64,000 nt of DNA from Ryuthela nishihirai (taxonomy: Eukaryota > Arthropoda > Arachnida > Araneae > Heptathelidae), in assembly GCA_038380435.1 (NCBI GenBank), contig JAWZYU010000034.1:43648901-43712900 (forward strand). The letters are read 5' to 3'. Made by a program: the position numbers and the translations under genes. The number at the start of each line of letters is the position of its first letter. Within the stretch, counting starts at the first letter, position 1. Shown piece after piece: positions 32,746 to 44,700 of this stretch. The notes beneath the pieces were generated by a model. It was not told where the DNA came from. It saw only the letters and a program-made list of their open reading frames with translations, and did no database searches.

Positions 32746-35700
32746 CTGGAAAAGAAATCCATTATTATAAATTTGTATGGGTCAGCTAAAAAATAAATGG
32801 AAACAGTATTTGAGTAACAACTATATCTTTGCTTCTATCTCTGATTTTACATTTAATTCTAGTGATATTGGCTTTTTAAAACTATGAGTATATAGAAAAT
32901 TTTGAGTTCTACATAATTTAGGCAAGACTGCCAAGGGGTTTGTGTTGTTGTTTTACCTCTGAGCGGCACTTTTTTGCACACTATGGGCTAAATGGCCAGG
33001 TCACATGGACCCCGAAGGCTCGGAGAAGGTTGGGGGAGGGGACCCACTGGAACAGCTGTTGGGAGACAGATGGTAGCCTCCCGTCAAGGCCATCCAGCGT
33101 GTTTAACGTGCACAGGGTATGGCTTTCCCGCACACGGGGCCACGGCTTAACGTCCCATCCGACGGACGGCGGCCTTTTCAAGCCCATCGGTGTCCCCTAC
33201 TGACCGTGGGCAGAGCGGGGAATTTTTGCGGACTGCCAAGGGGTTCAGTTGGTCTATGATACACTATAGAATGGAAACTCTCAGTGCAAACGTTTGACTC
33301 CTTTGTGGTGGGGACTGGCTCAGTTAGTTGCTACCTAAGCTGGTAATTCACTGTTTTTGGGGGGGGGGCTCAGTCGGTAGTATGCCAGGCTTGTAATATG
33401 TAGTTACCAGGTTCGAGTCCCATCAGCCCTAGCATTGATGGGAGGCCCCCATCTATCTCCTACAGTTATCCAGTGGGTCCCCTCCCCAGGGGGGCGGGGG
33501 TGGCTCAATCGGTAGCGCGCCAGGCTCGTAATCTGTAGTTCCCAGGTTCGAGTCCCAGCTGGGTCAGCGTTGAGATTTATCTCCGCAAAATTTCCCCGCC
33601 CTGCCCACGGTGAGTAGGGGACACCGATGGGCTTGAAAAGGCCGCCGTCCATCGGATGGGACGTTAAGCTGTGGCCCCGTGTGTGGGAGAGCCATACCCT
33701 GTGCACGTTAAAGAACGCTGGATGGCCTTGACGGGAGGCTACCATCTGTCTCCCAACAGCTGTTCCAGTGGGTCCCCTCCCCCAACCTTCTCTGAGCCTT
33801 CGGGGTCCATGTGACCTGGCCATTTAGCCCATGGTGTGCAAAAAAGTGCCGCTCAGAGATAAAACAACCCAAAATCCCCTCCCCAGTATATTTTCGACCT
33901 AAATATTTTGATCTTGAGAAAAAAACTTTTTTGTCCCTTCTCCCTGGAGAAATTCTCAAGAACGCCCGCCCATGATTTTCGGAGTCATTAGGTTCAATTC
34001 CATGTTATGTCAATGGTAACTCGGTAACGTATTAAATAAGCTTTTCATGAAAAAACCGTGACTGAAGATAAAGATCTTAAATCTCTTTCAATCTCAATTT
34101 CCAACTATATGATTTCCGTGTTTTAAAGAGATGGAAACTAAAACCTTTATCGTATTAGTTCGTTCCCCGAAAACTCGTTCAAAAATGGTGAAAATTAATA
34201 TAATCATTACCCGAATCGCTAATAATACTCTTACACGCGTTAGTTTTTAAAAAGTTTAGTATAATGGTTATTGCATTGTTTTACTAACTCTTCAGAGCAA
34301 TTCTGTTAAATATTCCAATTTCGTAACGCTCTAAATACTGAACGCATATTGTTGAAAACTAAAAGTAAAATAGATATGATTCTTCACATTTTTTCATATA
34401 AAACTTGTTAAAGAAATTGCTGAGTTCTGTATATCGGTTACTATTGACAATATGGAACTGAGTGTATAAGTACCGTTAAATGTATGTGCGTGGTGAGACA
34501 GGAATCGGCCGGAATTAAGAGTTGAACATTTAAGGGGTTAGTACTAATTTTTACATTTCACCTGAACGTTAAAGTTAGTATTTGTTCTTACCTATGGCAG
34601 GACAATGATCGTAGCGCGGACAGCACTCGCCGGGTTTATATTCTGGCGGACAGTCGACCCTGAAGAAGCAGTCAACAAAAGCACAGGCAATGGCGCTACC
34701 TTGGCAATGGCACGTGTAGCAGGGGTTCTGAGTATCCCTGATCTCGTCCCCGTCTCTGTACATCCTGCCATTGTGTTCACACCCTGAGGGGAGACACAGA
34801 GAAGGCTGCATTAGCTGCCGAATCAGTCTCGATATTATACTGCATTTATTATAAAACTCTCAAGGTAAAACATTCGAACATTTTTTTGGCAGTTCAAATT
34901 ACTACGATACATTACAGAGACGGGAAGAGATTCAGAGGTATGGTGACTATATACATTGGTTTCTATAAATTAAGGAACGGGAAAAAACTGATGTCATAAG
35001 CTGCGAAGATAGAAATGTACGAAAGTCCTGTAGGATGTATAAATTACGATGTAGGATTGAGGTATTGTACACGAATGGCGCTGGCGACGGTATATGCTAA
35101 TGCATCGAGCGTTAAAAGCGGACATTTCAAAGTTGTTCTCGAGTTCTGTGAAGTGCGTGGTGGAGATAGAAGATTTGTCGCCTGCGTCTACCAGACATCA
35201 TTTATCAGAAGAAGTGCGGTGGCGAGTTACAGGTCTGCTCGAGGAGGCCAAAGTCAAAGAGATGTTGTCAGATGGCTCAATGTGAATGGAATCAGCGGAG
35301 CATAGACTTTGAAAAGCACATCCAGGTGATTCAGTAGTAGACGGGTAATAACAGTAAGGGAGGATAACTATTTGGTTATATGCACTGAGAAGAGCAGGAT
35401 GTGAACTGTGATTGGACTTTATTGCAGAGAGTGGAACGGTGATTTCTTCTCTCACATGAAATGTGCCAGTACACTAGGTGGCCAGGAGTTTTCTGTACCC
35501 ATGACCAAATGCCACAGCGGGGAGGGTTATCTAAACTGGTGCATACATCATGTCCTGGAACCAGGAGCAATGGTGGTCCGTGCTTTTCACCAATGAATCG
35601 AGATTTACCTTCGGCAGCGGGGCGGGGGTGGCTCAGTTGGTAGCATGCCAGGCTCGTAACCTGTAGTTCCCAGGTTCGAGTCCCAGCTGGATCAGCATTG

Positions 35701-38700
35701 AGATTTATCTCCGCAAAATTCCCCGCCCTGCCCACAGTCAGTAGGGGACACCGATGGGCTTGGAAAGGCCGCCGTCCGTCGGATGGGACGTTAAGCTGTG
35801 GCTACGTGTGTGGGAGAGCCATACCCTGTGCACGTTAGAGAACACGCTAGATGACCTTGACGGGAGGCTACCATCTGTCTCCCAACAGCTGTTCCAGTGG
35901 GTCCCCCCCCCCAACCTTCTCTGAGCCTTCAGGGTCCATGTGACCTGGCCATTTAGCCCATGGTGTGCGAAAAAGTGCCGCTCAGAGGTAAAACAACCCA
36001 ACAACCCAACCTTCGGCAGCAATTTTTCAGCGTCAGATGATATGGAGGAAATCAACTATCATGCGACAAATATCCGTGAACAGGATTCCTACATTAGTGC
36101 CATGGTTTCGTGAATGATATCTTTGTGAGTGGATGTACAGATTTTTATATGCTTCCAACATGCAATGTCGCCTGTCTCAGGTACAGGGAGGAAATCTTGG
36201 ATTGCTGCATTCGACCATGTGCAGATGCAATAACCTATAGCTCTCCCTCGCACTGTTGCCTTGTTGATCACTATTGAGACAATAACACTATTGACGCACG
36301 ACTCTGGGCCAGCCCATCTCACTTAAATCGGATAGAAGCAATGGGATGCACTCAAGAGACGAGTTGTTCCCCTGAATCCTACTCCCGGCAAGCCTACCAG
36401 AACTTTAACGTGAATTGGAAGAGCAATGGTAATTACTCTCCACAACACTGTTGGACAGTATCATCAACAGCATGAGACATCGCTGTGAGGCCTTCATTAC
36501 GCCAAGAGGTCACCACATTCCGAATACGGAAACATTCCGTATTGGACCACTTGGATTATCTCAGTTAACCTTCGCCTTTTTCCCATTTTTCTGTATTCGT
36601 ATATAATTTTGGGAACTACAAGTGTTATTCCATTTTTCAACTGTTATTCTGATACACGATGTCTATATACACCTATCTTCTGATTCGCATGCAGCAGATC
36701 CAACGGATTTTCAAAAGTTCTTTATGGAAACCAGTGTGTATATTTTCTAAAACTGTCCTGTTTTATGGGTGGAGGGGGAAAGATTTAGGATATTAAACAT
36801 ACTTCCAGGTCATAATAGAGCCTTGCGTGGATGAAGTTTTCCAGATTTAAAAACTCGGCGGATAAAAGATTAATGTTTAACGCGAATAGCAGAAAAAAGC
36901 TGATTTGATATGCAGACACATGAACAGACATTGCTGCATTATTGATAGTTGACATGAATGAAAAATAATGCTTGAGATAATGGAAAAAGGAACCTGACAT
37001 GAAAATTCAAGGATAATATTCCCTTAAAAAAAGGAGTGTGGTAAAGCCACAAATTAAAAAAAAATGTGTTAGAAGCGATCTTTTTGCTAGTAAAGCAGAA
37101 TATAAATTCAGAACATTACTGGAGTATTACATGGAAAACTTGGATTTAATAGTGAAAATATCAATAGTAGGGATCACGAAGTTTGTCTGTGAAGGGGAGT
37201 TAAATAAAAATGAAATAAGAAATCTGCCCTCAAGCAGCTGCTTGCCACAGAGGTGTGACAGGAGCCTGCCAGTTAAATACGCCATAGTAGAAGGTCAATG
37301 AGGATGCCTTAACCCGAGGCTCGAACCCGGGCCCCTTTGATCAGTTGCCAAGCACGCTATCCATTCGGCTACCAGGACGGTTACTAGGTAATAAAAAGGA
37401 GTGTCTTCCCATAATCTCTGATAATTGCATTTAAAACAGTAAAATTAATTTGGAAGAGTTAGCAAAATTAGGGTTAAGTAAATTTTTGTCTAATATTTAA
37501 TAAGGCATATTTTTTCAGTTAATAATTAATCATTAATAAATCATTAGATTGATTTCTTTTACTCCAAAACGTACATCTGACCTCAATCATTTGCAAAATG
37601 TCACGGTTAGTAAGTAGCTAATATACTCGAATGCTGATAAATTTTCGTTGATAAGAACCTTGCGAATAGGACTTTTGCTATCCGCGAAAGACGTCATAAG
37701 AACCCCAAAAGCTCAGAGAAGGTTGGCAACCACGGGACAGCTGTTAGGAGAATCCTGTCGAAAACTGACATTTAGCCCATATTAAACTGTGTACAAAAAG
37801 CGCCCTCGGTGGTAAACTATGAATATAAGGTTCTTGTAACTTGGTCTTAATCTCATTACAAAAGAAAAAAAATGCCATTGAGAGTAAAAAAATAGAATTT
37901 AGCTTAATTTTGGAATAACCACAGACATACTCTGACATACTCTACAGACAAACTACAATTTTGGTATAATTAAATTTCAGCATCTGCTACCACTTACCAC
38001 AGACATACTCCACAGACAAACTACAGTTTTGGTATAATTAAATTTCAGCATCTGTTACCACTTACCACTGACATACTCCACAGACAAACTAGTTTTGGTA
38101 TAATTAAATTTCAGCATTTGTTACCACTGACCACAGACATACTCCACAGACAAACAACAGTTTTGGTATAATTAAATTTCAGCATCTGCTACCACTTACC
38201 ACAGACATACTCCACAGACAAACTACAGTTTTGGTATAATTAAATTTCAGCATCTGTTATCACTCACCACAGACATGCTCCACAGACAAACTAGTTTTGG
38301 TATAATTAAATTTCAGCATTTGTTACCACAGATACTCCACAGACAAACAACAGTTTTGGTATAATTAAATTTCAGCATTTGTTACCACAGACATACTCCA
38401 CAGACAAACAACAGTTCTGGTATAATTAAATTTCAGCATCTGTTACCACTTACTACAGACATACTCCACAGACAAACAACAGTTTTGGTATAATTAAATT
38501 TCAGCATCTGTTATCACTCACCACAGACATACTCTGACATACTCCACAGACAAACTACAGTTTTGGTATAATTAAATTTCAGCATCTGTTACCACAGACA
38601 TACTTTGACATACTCCACAGAAAAACAACAGTTTTGGTATAATTAAATTTCAGCATTTGTTGCCACATACCACAGACATATTCCGACATACTCCACAGAC

Positions 38701-41700
38701 AAACAACAGTTTTGGTATAATTATATAAATTTCAGCATCTGTTGCCACTTACCACAGACATACTCTGGACAGCAGTGGCCCACTCTTCTCACAGCTCTGC
38801 ATCCAGGTTTCACCTCACACTCTCGCAGAACACATGCAAAGCCAGGAGGACGGCATTTGCACGCTTCACAGGGGTCGTCTGTAGGGATAGGGTCTCCATT
38901 GTAGTAGACGGTGTTGTCCACCACACAAGCTGCAAGAGAACAAGACAAATTCATCGGAATTAGAATAAATGTTAATAAAATACTAGGGACAGCCAGAAAA
39001 TAAGTTTATTAGTACAGTCGGTTCTGCTATGATGTGATGGTTGCATTCCTGAAGAACTCCGCATTATCGAAAATTAGCATTGTATATACACTAAATAAAA
39101 ATAAATAAATACCCCCTCAAGCAGCTGCTTGCCACAGAGGTCTGACAGGAGCCTGTCAGTTTATATGCCACAGTAGGAGATCTGAGAGGATGGCAGGACC
39201 TCAGCAGAAAAACGACACACACATCCATGCCTAATTCCGGGGCTCGAACCCAGGTCTCTTAGATCAGTAGTCAAGCGTGCTAACCACTCGGCCACGGGAC
39301 GGCCAAGTATATACACTATCGTACCAAAATATTAAACAATTTCTAATGTCAATTGGAATTTAACTTCAAGGATCCATAGCTTCTAAAATATGCATTTAAC
39401 AGAAAAATGTGACTTAAGATAAAGATCATAACCAAATCTATTTAATTTCGATTTTCAACAATTATCCGTTCAATATTTAAGAGTTATGGGAGCTAGATTA
39501 TTTCACAATAGTAATGCGTCGTAAGATGTTATCTTAGAAATTAAAACTTATGCTGTAGTAAGTATTGTTTTAATGAAAATATTATCCATTTAATGATAAC
39601 ATATATTTAGAAGTTTGCATAATAATTATTTCAATATTAAACAATTATGAATGATTAAAGAAACAGTATAATTTATTGCTAAATACTCTAATATAATATT
39701 ATGGCAAAACAAAACAAACATAATTCAAAATTAAAATCTAATCATGTAGCTTGGGTTGGGTTTGGTTGTTTTACCTCTGAGCGGCACTTTTTTGCACACC
39801 ATGGGCTAAATGGCCAGGTCACATGGACCCTGAAGGCTCAGAGAAGGTTGGGGGAGGGGACCCACTGGAACAGCTGTTGGGGGACAGATGGTAGCCTCCC
39901 GTCAAGGCCATCCAGCTTGTTCTTTAACGTGCACAGGGTATGGCTCTTTCGCACACGGGGCCACGGCTTAACGTCCCATCCGACGGACGGCGGCCTTTCC
40001 AAGCCCATCGGTGTCCCCTACTGACCGTGGGGGGGGGGATTTTTGCGGAGATAAATCTCAACGCTCACCCAGCTGGGTCTCGAACCTGGGAACTACAGAT
40101 TACAAGCCTGGCGCGCTACCGACTGAGCCACCCCGCCCCCTAAATCATGTAGCAAAATACCAGGAAAAAATGCCATTCTTTTCGTTAGCTGTTTCTGGAA
40201 ACATATTACTAACCAATTTTTTTTTTAATAAAAGAGTAAAAAATATGACATAATGGTAGTCTATAAGTGGTAGAAAGCGTAGCTGTGTAGAAGGTTAAAG
40301 AAGGAAATCGATGAAGAATGTTTAACACGTTTTAATGATGAGATGTTTTTAAAAATTTTTTACCATAATAATTTTTGAATTGTAAATATATGTAAGAAAT
40401 AATTTTTAGTACTCACTACACTCATGAAAAAAAATTGGAAATAGACAATTTGAACCGTAAGACATTTTTATAAACTATGTAAAATTGAAAAAATATTTTC
40501 AGCATTCAACACACAGATAAAATTTTTTTAATGAAGGCATTTTAAACGATATGAAATGTTTAAGAAAAGCATTTTTTTAAATAGTAAAACCTCAGTAGAA
40601 AAAAAATATATATATTTTCCTGCATGGAAAATACGTCCCTAATATCTCTATGGCCTACACGGTTACAAAAACACGCGTTATAGCAGAACCGACTGTATAT
40701 GCAATAAAATCTAAATTTAGTGTTCCTGCATTTAGTGTGTTATTTTTTATTAGTTTTTCTGGTACCAGTCGAAACCAAATGTAAACAATGTATTATTTTT
40801 CTATATTTAGTGAATTTCAAAATAGTGTAAAAGAAATTCGATCTTCCAGAATAAGAGGGGACCAACCTGAGAATATGTACCACTTGTGGAACGTCTTAAA
40901 TTTTGTTTCATCAAGAAATTGGAAGAAAGGAGCCAGACCTAGTATACTGATTATTTGTGTCATGAATCGCTGGTTGGATGTCTGTGCTTTAGAGTGTTTT
41001 TTATGAGATTACAGAAGATGAGTATTTTCTCTTGCGGCGAACAAAAATATCGACATTAAAGCCGGAGGAGAAATTCTTGTGAATTCTAATAATAGGAACA
41101 GATACGAAAGGAATAGTAAACATATATATCGCTACCTATTTTCTGTAAGAATAATTTTTAAAACATCACCAGAAGAGAAACGAAAAGTATATATTACACT
41201 ATGTTTTTATGCCGTCCCATGGCAGAGTGGTTAGCACACTTGGCTCCTGATCTAAGGAACCTGGGTTCGAACCCCGGGTAAGACATGATGGTTGTGTGTG
41301 TTGTTTTTCTGCTGAGGTCCTGTCATCCTCACAGACCTTCTACTACGGCATATAAACTGACAGCCTCCTGTCAGACCTCTGTGGCAAGCAGCTGCTTGAG
41401 GAGGTATTTGTTTTATTTTTATTTTATGTTTTTATTGTGTGTGCTAACGGGGTTCAACGGTTGTGCATATAACTGTAGACCAGAATTGTTAGGCAATAAA
41501 TAGGCCAGCAGCAGCTTCTCAAGGAAATATATCATTCCCATGGGATGATTAAATGTGAACAACGTGACAGCGTTTGAACCAGGCTGCAAGAAGATGATGT
41601 TTAATTTTTTTTAATACCCGGATTTGGTCTAGTAGTAAATACTGCTAAATTGTGATGAAGATAGGGTTCACGGAGAGAAATATATTGTACTCTTTCATGG

Positions 41701-44700
41701 AAATAATTACTGAAAAAATAAGAATGTCGTTCTCTCCCACTTCCGTTAAATTATTTTTATTCCTCTTCATTTAATTTAGAAATTAATATGTCCCACTTTA
41801 TTCTATTAGAAGTCGATTCTGCCAGCGTCCACGTCTGAGTTGGATACTCTGGATTTAGCCAATGCTAGGGAAATTTGAGTAGATTTAGATATATTTGAGT
41901 ATAAAGAAAATAAAAGTTAAAATTGAAATCTACTGTAAAGACAGAATTCAGAATTTTTAGTTATATTTTGCTTTCAGTAAATAAATAAATAAATAAATAC
42001 CCCCTCAAGCAGCTGCTTGCCACAGAGGTCTGACAGGAGCCTGTCAGTTTATATGCCACAGTAGGAAATATATATTTTTAACCAAAGCATTTTTCTTTTA
42101 GTTTATGAAATATATGTTTAACAACATGACACTCACCGGTTTCGTTGGCGATGTAGAAGGCTGCTCGTTTCTGTAGAGAAATTGTTCCTGGGATAAGAAA
42201 TAGAATAAATGTAAACTAAAAAATAATGTTTACAGATTCTTGAAATTTATTCTAAACTTTTTCAATATTGCGAATCACTTAAAATCATGAAATTCTTTAC
42301 TCCCCGCTATATTTTTTTTATTGTCAAAACCACAAACGAAATAATATATCACTAAATAACAATTCATACTTTGCAATTTTTAAAGTATGGCGTATTTATT
42401 TCTAATGTTTGAAATCAATTACAATATCTGGCAACGCCAGGTTGCCGGAAGTGCGGCCATTTGTGAGGCAAATGGTGAACTACTGAAGATTAATGCGAGA
42501 TTAGGACGGTTGTCAGCTTTCACTTGCATTTATTTTAAGTGTAATTGTGATGAATTACTTAACATACTTATGATGTTTATTAATATTCCTTGTTATTTAC
42601 CGCAGTGTAATAGTCATAGTAATTATAGATATCTTTAATTTTAGAAAAACCCTCTTGTTATTGTTTTTGTATGTATGCTGCATCAATATTTCTTGGTCAG
42701 ATCACGGCCTTTAGCCACCTTATTATGCTTGATGTGTTAATAAGAATATTGTCGTTCAGCAGTTCTTAAAATCTCATTTTTTTAGTCAGCAGAGCGGATC
42801 CCGTTTTTTACGGACAAGATCTTCCACTACAATATACCTTGAATATTCGCACATTCGAGCTTCATTGTACAAAATTTTGAAACTCGTAATTTATTTCTTT
42901 GATTTTTATTTCAGTAATTTAACTGCTATTTAAGAATTGTAAATCATCAGTGAAGTATCCTTTTTGAATGTAATAGTGACGTATTATGCTGACAGGCTCC
43001 TGTCAGACATCTGGCAAGCAGCTGCTTGAGGGCTAATTTTTTTTTATTTTCTGTATTATGCGTTAAATAATTTTTCACCTCTGTTCCCCTTCTCAAGGAA
43101 CCTGCTACATGTTACAAGCTCATTATAAACGAATATTCGTATTTTAAAGTGTTATATTTTATTAAGTAATTAAGTGATAAAAGTAGTTTAAATAAAAATA
43201 AAATAAATACCCCCTCAAGCAGCTGCTTGCCACAGAGGTCTGACAGGAGCCTGTCAGTTTATATGCCACAGTAGAAGATCTGAGAGGATGGCAGGACCTC
43301 AGCAGAAAAACGACACACACACATCCATGCCTAATCCGGGGCTCGAACCCAGGTCCCTTAGATCAGCAGCCAAGCGTGCTAACCACGGCCACGTGTGTTC
43401 AAACTGTCAAGAACAGTTCAAAGTTTCCTTGTTTATGATGGCGTAGAGTTAATATCACATGTAATGTTTTAAATGACAAATTTCCAAATTGCTGGACTGG
43501 TATAGGTGAACCAATCTTCTGTTTCCAGAGAAGTCCTGATATGATATCATTGGACTTCTTTTTTAAGGATAGATTAAAAACATCATTTATCCCGAAAAAA
43601 GACGTAATTTAATCATTTAAACGAAAGAATCGGTGCTGTTGTTTTGCAAGTGAGATAATACCGAATATCTCGAGAATGGTTTAAAATATTTTTAGAAATT
43701 CAACGAAAAAAGAATGACTATTTTTTTTGCAGCAATGAATAAGTTCAAATAGCATTTAAGCACGTCCCACGAAGATCCTTTTATAGTATGGAAAGGGAAA
43801 TTGGACACATCACATGGATAACTCTACGCTGTGACTTATACAGTTGTATTCGCTTGCATGCATTGAAATTAGACATATTGTTGATTCACTAAAACCAAAA
43901 GATGGACTGACAAGTAAGTCATTTGCTGTTGAAAGGCCGGCTCTAGAAAAATAAATAAGGGGTGGGGGGGGGAGCGGAAGTTTGTGTTTGGTTAGGTTGT
44001 TTTACCTCTGAGTGACCCTTTTTTTTCTCACCTTATTCTTAATGGCCAGGTCACGAAAGCTCAGAGAAGGTGGGGGGAGGGTGGACACCGATGGGCAGGG
44101 AGGGGAGTTTTGCGGAGATAAATATCAATGCTAACTCAGCTGGGACTCGATAGGGTATGGGGGCGGGGGTGGCTCAGTCGGTAGCGCGCCAGGCTCGTAA
44201 TCTGTAGTTCCCAGGTTCGAGTCCCAGCTAGGTCAGCGTTGAGATTTATCTCCGCAAAACTCGCCGCCCTGCCCACGGTCAGTAGGGGACACCGATGGGC
44301 TTGGAAAGGCCGCCGTCCGTCGGATGGGACGTTAAGCCGTGTGCGGGAGAGCCATACCCTGTGCACGTTAAAGAACACGCTGGGTGGCCTTGACGGGAGT
44401 CTACCATCTGTCTCCCAACAGCTGTTCTAGTGGGTCCCCTCCCCCAACCTTCTCTGAGGCTTCGGGGTCCATGTGACCTGGCCATTTAGCCCATGGTGTG
44501 CAGAAAAGCGCCACTCAGAGGTAAAACAACCCAACGTTAAAGAACACGCTGGATGGCCTTGACGGGAGGCTACCATCTGTCTCCCAACAGCTGTTCCAGT
44601 GGGTCCCCTCCCCCCAACCTTCTCTGAGACTTCGGGGTCCATGTGACCTGGCCATTTAGCCCATGGTGTGCAAAAAAGTGCCGCTCAGAGGTAAAACAAC

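Larger units (their letters stand above)
39015..40695. mobile_element. TA-flanked non-autonomous DNA transposon with two nested SINEs
   Basis: CAGTCGGTTCTGCTATGATG at 39015 is inverted at 40676-40695, with TA on both sides (39013-39014, 40696-40697). The end sequence resembles pogo/Tigger-type or other Tc1/mariner ends. Removing the nested SINE-B (39094-39306) and SINE-A (39751-40142) leaves about 1.05 kb without a recognisable transposase. Confidence 0.7.
42188..43990 (-). other. First coding intron of the VWC gene, left part
   Basis: Two SINE-B copies (42985-43048, 43190-43391). 42188-42980 and 43395-43990 show nothing else recognised. Confidence 0.55.

Noticed and set aside
37915..38752. 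Regularly spaced repeats that could suggest a CRISPR array
   Set aside because: The units are directly contiguous and vary from 59 to 78 bp without unique spacers, in an animal intron. It is a minisatellite.
40788..41006. 72-codon + strand frame
   Set aside because: Short frame in intronic DNA with no recognisable domain or splice signals.
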